From NCBI RefSeq assembly GCF_016820445.1, contig NZ_JADHDT010000006.1:271078-335077 (forward strand): a stretch of 64,000 nucleotides of DNA, written 5' to 3'. The notes beneath the pieces were generated by a model. That model worked only from the letters and a program-made list of their open reading frames with translations. It did no database searches and had not been told where the DNA came from. The position numbers and the translations under genes are program-made. Origin of the DNA: Sphingomonas beigongshangi. Lineage in GTDB: Bacteria; Pseudomonadota; Alphaproteobacteria; Sphingomonadales; Sphingomonadaceae. Shown here one piece after another: positions 37,684 through 45,747 of the stretch (position 1 is the first letter of the stretch; every line of letters starts with the position of its first letter).

Positions 37684-38064
37684 ATGCCAATCGCAGCAAC
37701 TGTTGCAAGGGATGCAGGGTTACGACTAGCGGGCTTGCTGGGCGTGATCATTGCCGCACTTGCGTTGAGCCGCCTCTACGCACTTGTCCATGCGCTTCCG
37801 CTGCATGAAGCCACGCTCTTTGAGATGCTTCTGGCGGCGTTGGGCTTCGTCGGCATGAGCGCGGGCAGCGCCTTGCTCGTGCTCGGTCGCCACATCTTTG
37901 ATCAGATCGAGCTACCGAGGCGCTCCCCGGCGACACCTCTTCACATTCCCTCCGAGGAGGCCTCGGACGCAATGAGATGGACCGTGGCGCCTGCCAATCC
38001 ATCATCGGTGTTTCCGCGCCCGCCGCGCGCCAGAAACCAGGTTCTGCTGCGGGGAGCACGATGA
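37684..38064 (+). CDS. Small two-helix membrane protein
   Basis: A 126-residue protein with two hydrophobic helices (about residues 14-35 and 47-68) and a polar C-terminal half. ATG 37684 is preferred to the in-frame ATG at 37672 because GGAGG lies five bases upstream. It is followed closely by a 50-residue membrane peptide. No family is recognised. Confidence 0.65.
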   Translation: MPIAATVARDAGLRLAGLLGVIIAALALSRLYALVHALPLHEATLFEMLLAALGFVGMSAGSALLVLGRHIFDQIELPRRSPATPLHIPSEEASDAMRWTVAPANPSSVFPRPPRARNQVLLRGAR

Positions 38065-38070
38065 GGCACA

Positions 38071-38223
38071 ATGATGAATCCAGAAGGCCTCCTGATGCTC
38101 CTGCTCATCATCGGCGGGTTGCTGTGGTTGAACATCTACCTCCGCGTAAAGCTGTTTCTGGCGAGCCGCCGGGACAGGCGCAAAGCAACAAAAGACCGCG
38201 GATCGGAGGAACGCTCCGCCTGA
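38071..38223 (+). CDS. 50-residue single-helix membrane peptide
   Basis: Starts ATGATG at 38071, six bases after the previous stop. One leucine-rich helix (GLLMLLLIIGGLLWLNIYL) is followed by a basic tail (RRDRRKATKDRG). Tight spacing suggests coexpression with the gene before it. Confidence 0.5.
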   Translation: MMNPEGLLMLLLIIGGLLWLNIYLRVKLFLASRRDRRKATKDRGSEERSA

Positions 38224-38331
38224 AAAAATCGCAAACATGATTGGAGCAGCCGCGATCAACCTGAGAGCAAGCGAACTTCGATCAACGTCGCGGCTTCGAT
38301 TGACCGTCCGCTCGATTACACGGAATGACCA

Positions 38332-39231
38332 ATGTCTGGCGCGTCCGTCTTCATCATCTTCTTGGCAGTGCTCTTGATTGCAGCACGCCTGTTGCTTCGC
38401 CCGGAGCGCCGACCGCCGGTCCCCGCGAGCCAAAAAGCCGAAGGCATTCCACGTATGGATAGACCAGTTGGAACACGCCCTACAACGTTTGAGCCAAGCA
38501 ACAATCGCCGCTTTCTCAAGTTGTCCGCCCCTTCCGGTGGGCCTCAAAAGAGGCTCTCACATAGCCTGCGCGACGCTTGCAGTCATTTCACCGGCGGCAG
38601 CACATCGGCATCGCTTCGGATCGGACTGGACGCCTCCCTGAGCCATGGCCCGCTTCGAAACGTGCTCGCTCGGCTCCAAAAAACAGAACCAGCGATAGAT
38701 GTACGTTTTGTCGAGGGTGACGACGACGATATCGTCGATCAAGTTGCGCGCGGAACAATTGACGTCGCTTTCATACAAGAGCGGGTGGATAACGCTTCCA
38801 TCGTGTCCGAGCACTGCTGGAACGAGACGATAGTAGTGGCCTTGCCGGAGGGTCATCGGCTCGCCGGTCACCACGCCCTTCATCGCGAAGCACTCAGATG
38901 CGAAACGTTTCTGATGGCGATCGATGAAACACGCGTCATCCGCACGGCGAACGAAATAGCGACAATACTCGAAGGCCGGCCACGGTTGATCATTCCAACC
39001 CAGGTCCATCGCGACACTCTCATGCATCTCGTAGGATTGGGGTTCGGGATCGCGCTGACACGCTCTTGCGCACTAGGCGTTTATTATCCCGGCGTCATCT
39101 ACCGACCGATCAGCGCTCCGGAGCCTCACGCTGCGGTCTACGCAATTTGGCGGCCGGAGACCCTCTCGCCAGAGGCCTCAGTTCTGCTCGCCTATGCCCA
39201 GGCCGAAGGCCGTCAGGGAGCGGTGGAGTGA
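38332..39231 (+). pseudogene. Decayed LysR-family gene, effector-binding domain intact
   Basis: The frame encodes 299 residues. From about residue 95 it is a normal LysR effector-binding domain (ASLRIGLDASLSHGPLRNVL, IDVAFIQERVDNAS, HLVGLGFGIALTRSC). The DNA-binding half is broken. One frame gives EPSNNRRFLKLSAPSG, which resembles the end of a LysR HTH region. The neighbouring frame gives IDQLEHAL, which should come directly before it. As read, the N-terminus is a hydrophobic helix (FIIFLAVLLIAARLLL) that could be a remnant of YFLAVAE. A pseudogene is more likely than a membrane-bound sensor. Confidence 0.6.
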
Positions 39232-39316
39232 TCGCCCCGTCAATCCATGCTGCGCGCTGCCGCCTGAGCTTCCTTCGGCTCATAAGGGCCTTTGCACCGA
39301 CCCCGCCCAGGGTGCT

Positions 39317-40157
39317 CTAGGGTCAGGACTCGTTGATCACAGCCAGAAGATGACGGTGGCAGCGAGGGCGATTGCGGAGAAGAAGGCGGTGGGGCAGCGG
39401 TCGTAGCGGGTAGCGACCCGGCGCCAGTCCTTGAGGCGGCCGAACATGATCTCGATGCGGCTGCGACGCCGATAGCGGCGCTTGTCGTACCGGATCGGTT
39501 CGTTGCGCGACCTGCGGCCTGGGATGCAGGGTTGGATGCCTTTGGCCTGGAGGGCGTCCCTGAACCAGTCGGCGTCGTAGCCGCGATCACCAAGCAGCCA
39601 CTGCGCCTTCGGCATGTCATCGAGTAGCGCTGCCGCGCCGGTGTAGTCGCTGACCTGGCCCGCGGTCATGAAGAAGCTCAAGGGGCGCCCGTTCGCATCG
39701 GCGATGGCGTGAAGCTTGGTGTTCATGCCGCCTTTGGTGCGGCCGATCAGGCGGCCGAGATCCCCTTTTTAACCCGCAGGCTCGATGCCGTGCGGTGCGC
39801 CTTCAGGTAGGTTGCGTCGATCATGACCGTCTGCGGCTCGGCGCCAGCTGCAGCCAGACCTTCCATCATTCGCGTGAACACACCGGCCTCCCCCCAACGC
39901 TTCCACCGATTGTACAGCGTCTTGTGCGGGCCGTACGCGCCAGGAGCATCGCGCCAGCGCAGCCCGTTGCGGTTGACGAACACGATGCCGCTCAGCACCC
40001 GCCGGTCATCCACTCGAGGCTCGCCGTGGCTCTTGGGAAAGAACGGCCGCAGCCGCTCGATCTGCTCGTCCGTCAGCCAAAACAGGTCGCTCATCCCGGT
40101 CTCCTTGCGGAGCCTGAATCAGATCGCGACGCTCACATCAATGGGTCCTGACCCTAG
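39317..40157. mobile_element. IS5-family insertion sequence (IS427-like)
   Basis: 841 bases bounded by CTAG on both sides, with inverted ends CTAGGGTCAGGAC (39317-39329 and 40145-40157) that continue with few mismatches for about 20 bases. It encodes a two-frame DDE transposase on the minus strand. Size and layout match the IS427 group of IS5. It stands one base before the ATG of a small membrane-protein gene at 40159. Confidence 0.85.
39337..40094 (-). CDS. IS5-type transposase made by -1 frameshift
   Basis: First part (40094 down to 39747, 115 residues): MSDLFWLTDEQIERLRPFFP, with the DUF4096 domain and the first catalytic Asp in MIDATYLKAHRT. Second part (frame ending 39337): GDLGRLIGRTKGGMNTKLHA, then LLGDRGYDADWFR with the second Asp and RRRSRIEIMFGRLKDWRR with the Glu. 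The join is at the GTTAAAAAGGGG run (39762-39773), a typical slip site for this group. Both parts look intact, so the element may be active. Confidence 0.85.
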
Positions 40158-40158
40158 A

Positions 40159-40371
40159 ATGTCGCCCCTCAGCATTCTTTCCGCGGCCGTTAAGATCATC
40201 GGCGTCTCAGGCCTGATCGGCCTGCTCGTGGCGGCTCATCATATACCAGCGGCCGCGCCGCCGTTGCGCGCGGTCGCCTTGCTTTGGTTTCTTGCGCTCG
40301 GGATCATCTACGTTCTGATCCCGGGGAAACGAAGCGGGCGCTCCTTCCTTGGTCGCCGTCCATGGCGTTGA
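40159..40371 (+). CDS. Small two-helix membrane protein
   Basis: A 70-residue protein: two hydrophobic segments (VKIIGVSGLIGLLVAAHHI and LRAVALLWFLALGIIYVLI) and a basic tail. The ATG is two bases beyond the IS5 end, so the insertion removed its native upstream region and probably its ribosome-binding site. Expression now would depend on the IS. It overlaps the next gene by ten bases. Confidence 0.5.
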   Translation: MSPLSILSAAVKIIGVSGLIGLLVAAHHIPAAAPPLRAVALLWFLALGIIYVLIPGKRSGRSFLGRRPWR

Positions 40372-40616
40372 ACAGCTTTCACGCTGATATCGGCGACTGG
40401 ATCCTCATGCTCGCGCGCTTCGCTTTACTCGTGTCGCTAATGGCGTTGTTCGTACGGCGGCGCCAAGTCACCCGAGGCATAATGGCGAAGCTCGACACGC
40501 TCGCGAAGTCTCGGCTCATCAACAAAGCCAAAGACCGGTCGGTAACCGAGGCTCCAAAAGAACCTCTAGCTGGAGATCGAGGTCGACTTAAAGGATCTCA
40601 GGACGAGAAAGACTGA
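40362..40616 (+). CDS. Small membrane-anchored protein
   Basis: An 84-residue protein starting at ATG 40362: one helix (WILMLARFALLVSLMALFV), then a long basic, polar tail. It overlaps the preceding small gene, which argues for a two-gene unit. No family is recognised. Confidence 0.5.
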   Translation: MALNSFHADIGDWILMLARFALLVSLMALFVRRRQVTRGIMAKLDTLAKSRLINKAKDRSVTEAPKEPLAGDRGRLKGSQDEKD

Positions 40617-40778
40617 AAGCGAAGGTCTTAGACGAAGCTAATCTGCCCTAACGCAATATTTGCGCGGTTTGGCCCGATCATACGCCATCCTGATGTCGGT
40701 CGAGCTACCGTTCGTTGCATTGGCCTCGCGCGGCCGTGACCGGCGAGCCTTGGAGCAATGATAGGGCACTCGCCGACC

Positions 40779-40885
40779 ATGTGGGAAGCGGTCACGCGAT
40801 TCCGGTGGATGAGGTTGTTGCGTGAGCAGGACAGCCGCTCGCGGATACATCTCCGCGCGTTTTGCGGGCAAGTCGGATTGATCCT
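40779..40885 (+). pseudogene. 5' part of a membrane-protein gene split by IS21
   Basis: The frame from ATG 40779 (MWEAVTRFRWMRLLREQDSR) runs to the IS21 left end. If the IS and one copy of the 8-bp duplication are removed, it joins in frame to the segment at 43529-43751 (GLI then LLLCAPTFALDHRPP), giving a protein of about 110 residues with three membrane helices. The start codon is the least certain part. Confidence 0.45.
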
Positions 40886-40978
40886 TGTAGCGCGACATCG
40901 TCGGTGACTGGTCAGCGACATTGATGGTGATGTGTCAGCGGTGACGTTGGGGATAGTGTCACACGAGGTTGGCCTGGA

Positions 40979-41824
40979 TCAAGAGGCGTTGTCGCGCAGC
41001 GATGTCGCTGGCATGGTTTCGATGTCGCTGGGCGATGTCGCTGGATCAGGAGCACTGTCGCGGAGCGATGTCGCTGAGGCCAGGGCGGATCGCCTGCGAT
41101 AGCTCTCGACGTTCATTTCCAGGATAGTGGCGTGGTGAACGAGCCTGTCGATGGCAGCGACAGTCATTGCCTTATCCAAAAAAATGGAATCCCAACCGCT
41201 GAATGGTTGGTTGGCGGTGATCATGATGGAGCGCCTTTCGTATCTGGCAGAGATGAGTTCGAACAGGACGCTGGTCTCTGCCTGGTCCTTGCGGACGTAG
41301 GACAGGTCATCGAGGATGAGCAGGTCGAAGCGGTCGAGCCTGGCGATCTCCTGGGTCAAGGTCAGGGACTGACGTGCGGCCTGCAAACGCTGGACGAGAT
41401 CGGTGGTTCGGGTGAAGAAGACCCGGTATCCGCGCGCGACGAGCTCGTTGCCGATGGCGGCTGCGGCGTGGCTCTTGCCGGCACCGGGCGGACCAAATGC
41501 CAGAAGATTGTGGCCCGCCTTGAGCCAGGCATCTCCTTGGGTCAGAGCCATGACCTGGGCCTTGCTCAAGGTGGGAACGAGGCTGAAGTCGAAGGCATCC
41601 AGGGTCTTGCCGGGAGGCAGCCGTGCTTCTGTAAGATGGCGCTGGATCCGGCGTTGTTCGCGTTCGGCGAGTTCCAGTTCGGCCAAGGCTGCCAGCAGGC
41701 GCGAAGCCGGCCACCCCTCCTTGTCCGCTCGTGAACAGAAGTCCGGCCAGAGACGGGCAATGGTGGGCAGACGCAGCGTGCCAAGCAACATGGGCAGCTG
41801 GGCGGTGTCGACAGTGATGCTCAT
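40979..41824 (-). CDS. istB: IstB helper ATPase of IS21 element
   Basis: A 281-residue AAA+ ATPase: LLAFGPPGAGKSHAAAAIG (Walker A), FDLLILDDLSYVRKDQAE (Walker B) and ITANQPFSGWDSIF. It selects targets for IstA. The last 30 residues carry repeats of ATSLRD because the DNA there consists of terminal-repeat copies. It overlaps istA by four bases. Confidence 0.93.
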   Translation of the reverse strand: MSITVDTAQLPMLLGTLRLPTIARLWPDFCSRADKEGWPASRLLAALAELELAEREQRRIQRHLTEARLPPGKTLDAFDFSLVPTLSKAQVMALTQGDAWLKAGHNLLAFGPPGAGKSHAAAAIGNELVARGYRVFFTRTTDLVQRLQAARQSLTLTQEIARLDRFDLLILDDLSYVRKDQAETSVLFELISARYERRSIMITANQPFSGWDSIFLDKAMTVAAIDRLVHHATILEMNVESYRRRSALASATSLRDSAPDPATSPSDIETMPATSLRDNAS

Positions 41825-43344
41825 GCGGCCATCTCCCTGGCGGTGAGCAGATCGTCGTATGTGTCAGGCTGGGGAATATCGACGACCACATCGGCCGGCT
41901 CTTTGCCGGGGCGTTGGAAGCGCTCCTGCAGATCCCTCAGATCGGGTAAACCCTGGCCATCGAGTATGCCGGTCAGGGTCGCGGCGAGCTCAGCCTCGCA
42001 GGCCTGGTCATGCGCAAGCCACAGCAGCCCCACCATGCTGCGGCATGCGGCGGCTTTGGGAAGCGCACCCTCCAGAGCATCCCAGCAGCGGCGATATTCG
42101 CTGCGAGGGAAGAGCTTGTCGCGATAGACAAGGTTTGCCAGCGCGTGGGGCTTGGTACGCAGGCTGTGGATCACGTGCCGATAATTGACTACGTGGTCAT
42201 GACCGCCCCGTCCGCGATCGGGCGCCCTCCCGCGTGGCAGGGTCTCGATGGGCTGCCCGGCCAGATAAAGGTCGATCCGGTCATCGAAGATCCTGGCTCG
42301 CAGGCTATGGCCGATGAGCCGGGAAGGCACGGTGTAGAAGACCTTGCGCAGCACGAAGCCGCCCGATGAGGTGACGAGCACCGTAGCTTCATCATAATCG
42401 CAGCTGCGGCGTGAAGGTAACGGGCGCAGGTGCTCAGCTTCGATGCGCAAGGCATCGCGCCGCCGGGCATTGTGGCGGCCCACGATCTGGGCGAGGAACG
42501 TGCGCCAGTCCTCGATGGAGGCGAAGTCACGTGTCCCGCGCAACTGGAGTGCCTGATCGAGCCGATCCTTAAGGTGACCATGACGGCTTTCTATGGACCC
42601 ATTCTCATGGGCGACCCCGCGATTGTTGCGGGTGGGCTCCATCTGGTAATCGGCGCACAGGGCGGCATAGCGGGTCCGCAGATCTTCCTGGGCATCTTGC
42701 TCCAGGTTGGCGAACGCCGCGGAGAGGCTATCGGTGCGATGCTCGTGCGGCACGCCGCCAAGCTGCCACAGCGCATTCTGAAGGCCGCAGGCCAGCGCCG
42801 TGAAGCTTTCTCCTCCCAGCACGACCTCGGCATGCTCCCACCCGGAATAGACCAGCGCGAAGTGATAGATCAGGTGCGGGCTCGGATTGCCGGAGATGGT
42901 GACCTTCAGATCGCGGGCGTCAAAGAAATCCGACATGCCCTGTCGGCCTGGCGGATGGTCCTGCCGGAAGATGACCTCACGCTCTGGTCCATACTCGGCC
43001 TTCCATAGCCGTATCCGGCGTTCCAGGGTCCTGCGGGCTGGTGTTAGATCGAGACCGGGGTGGCGTTGCTCCAGCTCCCCAAGAATAGAGATGGGCTTCA
43101 GGCCCGGCGTGCTCTCGAGCAAAGGCACGATTTCTTTATCCCACAGTTCGGCGAGCGGATCTGGCCTGCCGCCGCCATGACGTCGCTCCCGGCGACGCTC
43201 CGATGGCGACCGGGGATCTTTCTCTGTCCGGTAGCCCGTGCTGGTGGAAAAGCCCGCCATGGCGGCGGCCGCTTTTTGCGGGTGTTTTTGACGAAGGGAC
43301 ATGTAGTACCTCTGCTGTTGGTCGGTGATGGGACGGCCAGGCAT
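41821..43344 (-). CDS. istA: IstA transposase of IS21 element
   Basis: A 507-residue DDE transposase. An N-terminal HTH (YYMSLRQKHPQKAAAAMAG) precedes an integrase core with GMSDFFDARDLKV, the aspartate in EHRTDSLSAAF, and the glutamate in NGSIESRHGHLKDRLDQAL. The C-terminal Mu-type beta-barrel starts near residue 330. It appears complete. Confidence 0.92.
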   Translation of the reverse strand: MPGRPITDQQQRYYMSLRQKHPQKAAAAMAGFSTSTGYRTEKDPRSPSERRRERRHGGGRPDPLAELWDKEIVPLLESTPGLKPISILGELEQRHPGLDLTPARRTLERRIRLWKAEYGPEREVIFRQDHPPGRQGMSDFFDARDLKVTISGNPSPHLIYHFALVYSGWEHAEVVLGGESFTALACGLQNALWQLGGVPHEHRTDSLSAAFANLEQDAQEDLRTRYAALCADYQMEPTRNNRGVAHENGSIESRHGHLKDRLDQALQLRGTRDFASIEDWRTFLAQIVGRHNARRRDALRIEAEHLRPLPSRRSCDYDEATVLVTSSGGFVLRKVFYTVPSRLIGHSLRARIFDDRIDLYLAGQPIETLPRGRAPDRGRGGHDHVVNYRHVIHSLRTKPHALANLVYRDKLFPRSEYRRCWDALEGALPKAAACRSMVGLLWLAHDQACEAELAATLTGILDGQGLPDLRDLQERFQRPGKEPADVVVDIPQPDTYDDLLTAREMAA

Positions 43345-43520
43345 CCGATCCTCTTCTTGGCGTTGAAGATCGGACCATCCTGACCGCTGTCGCCGCCAAC
43401 GGCACGGGGAAACCCGCGCCCGTGTGGGGGGAAGCTACGTCCGGGCTACGCCCGGCCTCCGCTTCCCCCCACACGTCATCTACGATGTCGCTGACCCTTC
43501 AACTGCGATGTCGCTGTGCA

Positions 43521-43751
43521 TTGATCCTCCTACTCTGCGCACCTACCTTTGCGCTCGATCATCGGCCGCCCTTTCTTTTCCTGTTCTTCGTGCATTTATT
43601 GTTTGCTGCATCCGCACTTGTTCTCGTTGGTGTCGCGCTGGTCACGCGACAGCCAGTTTCGCGTACAAGCCTCTGCATGTGGGATCACGTCTTCGCCATG
43701 CTGCTCCTGATGCTGATCAGTTCCGCGGCGCTCAGAATGCTTGTCAGCTAA
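43521..43751 (+). pseudogene. 3' part of the membrane-protein gene split by IS21
   Basis: In-frame continuation beyond the IS: LLLCAPTFALDHRPPFLFLF, a second helix (FAASALVLVGVALVT) and MWDHVFAMLLLMLISSAALR before the stop at 43751. Without the IS it would be fused to the frame at 40779. Confidence 0.5.
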
Positions 43752-44033
43752 GGCTGTGCGCTCGCCGTTCTCAGCCAAGCCGGGTTCACCGGGTTACGTA
43801 ACACATCGCTCTGCGCCTCGCGGGGCGATTGACGGGGCTTTGGCCGCAGCCCATGGTCGCTTGGTTATGCAAGCGCCGAAGGCTCACGTCCGATTCTGCA
43901 ATCGCGGGTGCCAGCTCATGTCGGGCTGTTAGCCCCGGGTCCGGACGTTCGCGTGCTGGGTTCGGGGTAAGGGCATAGCCCGATCCGCCACGCCTCGCCA
44001 GCGTTCGCAACCCTCACACTACGAGCCTTCGTG
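43752..44033. other. Non-coding stretch, nothing identified
   Basis: About 280 bases between the interrupted membrane gene and the Rnk-like gene. No frame has a convincing start or composition; no repeat or RNA motif is recognised. Confidence 0.35.
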
Positions 44034-44462
44034 ATGACCATCGTTAAAGCTGCCGCGCGCCCTCCCATTCATATGATCGACACCGAAGCCGATGCCCTGG
44101 CCGATCTCGGAATGCGTGCCCACGCCCGCCAGTCAGATGTTAGCCGCCTGTTGATGGCCGAGATCGAACGCGCCAGGATTCACACCGCCGAGGACATTCC
44201 TCCGGATGTCGTGACCATGCATTCGACGGTCGAGTTTGTCGATCAGGCAACCGGCACCCGTCGCACCGTCGAACTCGTCTACCCTGCCGAGGCCGATATT
44301 GCTGCGAACCGGATCTCCGTAATCACTCCTGTCGGCGCCGGGCTCATCGGCTTGCGCGAAGGTGACTCAATACTCTGGCCAGATCGCGATGGACACGAAC
44401 GCACGCTGAGCGTCGTAAAGGTGATCCAACCGGCACGAGACACGACAGCAAAAAGTCGCTGA
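44034..44462 (+). CDS. rnk: Rnk/GreA-C-terminal-domain protein
   Basis: A 142-residue protein of the Rnk family (regulator of nucleoside diphosphate kinase): N-terminal helical part and a GreA/GreB-like C-terminal domain (STVEFVDQATGTRRTVELVY, then PAEADIAANRISVITPVGAG and LIGLREGDSILW). Rnk proteins bind RNA polymerase near the secondary channel. The long Gre-type coiled coil is missing, as usual for Rnk. GTG 44031 is an alternative start. Confidence 0.85.
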   Translation: MTIVKAAARPPIHMIDTEADALADLGMRAHARQSDVSRLLMAEIERARIHTAEDIPPDVVTMHSTVEFVDQATGTRRTVELVYPAEADIAANRISVITPVGAGLIGLREGDSILWPDRDGHERTLSVVKVIQPARDTTAKSR

Positions 44463-44715
44463 TCGCGAACTTACGAACCTGCCTGAAATCTCTCCGTCTT
44501 AGCCGACACTGGGGAGCTTCGCTCTAACCCATTGCGCCAGCCCTGAGGGGCGTGGCGCCCCACCCTGGATAAAGATAACGAATACGAATCGCCGTTTGCA
44601 CTACCTTAGAGCCGTCTCGGACCGACAAGCCGCGCATAACGCCGCCGTCACCGCCTTTGACCACTACTGCAGGGGTGCAAGCGGGCTCCGTCAAGGGGGC
44701 GGCCATATTGATCTA
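44463..44715. other. Convergent intergenic region with a hairpin
   Basis: 253 bases between converging genes. GGGGCG-TGG-CGCCCC (44547-44561) can form a hairpin and may end the minus-strand defence operon, although it has no T run. Otherwise nothing is seen. Confidence 0.35.
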
Positions 44716-45747
44716 TTAAGCAGCGATTTGTCCGTACCGTCTCCCGCTTCCCATGGCCTTGACGTCATATAGTCTGCTACCGAAGGCCGTGACGAAATCG
44801 TCAGCTTCCAGCGCCCACATTTTAAAGCGATTTGCCGAGCGCTGGAAAACCAGAACCTTGCCGTCATAGAGATCGAGACCGTGGGTTTCGGGGATCGGTA
44901 GAGTGATCTTCTCCATCAGATTGTTGCCGAGTCTGAGGTCTCGCGAAACAAGACCGCCACTCGGCGGGTCAAAGGTGATGGTTCCAATCACTGAGTTTTT
45001 GGCCAGATCGTCAGGTGGATTGAAGCCGAAATACCGGCTCATGCCTCTCGGGAAATCAATCTGATTGCCAGGATGATCCGGCCCGCGATTTTGCGTGACG
45101 TAACCAGCCTCAATCCAGAAAATATCGGAAGCTGGCTGGTCGGCTTGCGCTTCTTCCTCCGCCGTTACTGCCGCAAAGTCTGCCTTCCAGCGTTCCTCGT
45201 AAACATCAAGAATATCGGCCAAAGGCGTCGCTTGCGCCCAAAGGTCAGTTGCCATCGTCTCGATGTTGCGGATTTTGCTTTCGTATTCAGCCTGAACGTC
45301 GGTGCGAAGAGTGGCACCCGCCTCGATGCTCTTACGCAGGCCATTCGAGGAAAAGTTTCCGGAACCGACGATCATGCCAAACCGCCCGTTGGTCCGGTTC
45401 GCTAATATCGATGATTTCGCGTGAAAATCCCGGCGCGGTAGAAATCCGTTCTGCTCGACGATCCAGGCACCATCATAAACGCGAACCTCGGCATTCGGTT
45501 TTCCGCTAATGATCCTGAGAGCTTGAGGCTGGGTCCGTCCGTAATCTAGTCCGAACAGCCAGCGCGATTGCGTTCCGACCCAAAAGGCAGGCGCCATGGC
45601 GATGCTGAATGAGGAAGCTCCGGATTGGGTGGCGTACGCGAATATCCCGAAAAATTCCTCAGAGGCGATCCAATCGTGCGCTCTTTGTATCTCCGACAAG
45701 GTCGTCGGCGAATTCTGATCGCTATGAAGGAAAGTGCGTAGCTTCAT
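44716..45747 (-). CDS. Phospholipase-D-like nuclease of defence operon
   Basis: A 343-residue protein with one PLD (HKD) active site: FHAKSSIL with His109 and Lys111, and GSGNFSSNG at 128-136. Proteins with a single HKD motif act as dimers, as in the BfiI/NgoFVII restriction enzymes. The C-terminal 150 residues have no recognised domain (contains DFPRGMSRYFGFNPP). It is the last gene of a five-gene operon and overlaps the GIY-YIG gene by four bases. ATG 45747 was chosen for the coupled start. DNA cleavage is inferred from the motif. Confidence 0.75.
   Translation of the reverse strand: MKLRTFLHSDQNSPTTLSEIQRAHDWIASEEFFGIFAYATQSGASSFSIAMAPAFWVGTQSRWLFGLDYGRTQPQALRIISGKPNAEVRVYDGAWIVEQNGFLPRRDFHAKSSILANRTNGRFGMIVGSGNFSSNGLRKSIEAGATLRTDVQAEYESKIRNIETMATDLWAQATPLADILDVYEERWKADFAAVTAEEEAQADQPASDIFWIEAGYVTQNRGPDHPGNQIDFPRGMSRYFGFNPPDDLAKNSVIGTITFDPPSGGLVSRDLRLGNNLMEKITLPIPETHGLDLYDGKVLVFQRSANRFKMWALEADDFVTAFGSRLYDVKAMGSGRRYGQIAA

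Larger units (their letters stand above)
40886..43520. mobile_element. IS21-family insertion sequence with 8-bp target duplication
   Basis: 2635 bases starting TGTAGCGCGACATCG and ending in the inverted form CGATGTCGCTGTGCA. The second terminal repeat GGTCAGCGACATTG / CGATGTCGCTGACCC follows inside. TTGATCCT flanks both sides (40878-40885 and 43521-43528), a perfect 8-bp target duplication. Contains istA and istB. Several more CGATGTCGCTG copies at 41000-41075 run into the end of istB and are probably transposase binding sites. Confidence 0.93.

Noticed and set aside
41000..41075. Short CGATGTCGCTG repeats as a CRISPR or satellite array
   Set aside because: They are irregularly spaced terminal-repeat copies of the IS21 element inside the end of istB; no spacers of uniform length and no cas genes anywhere in the window.
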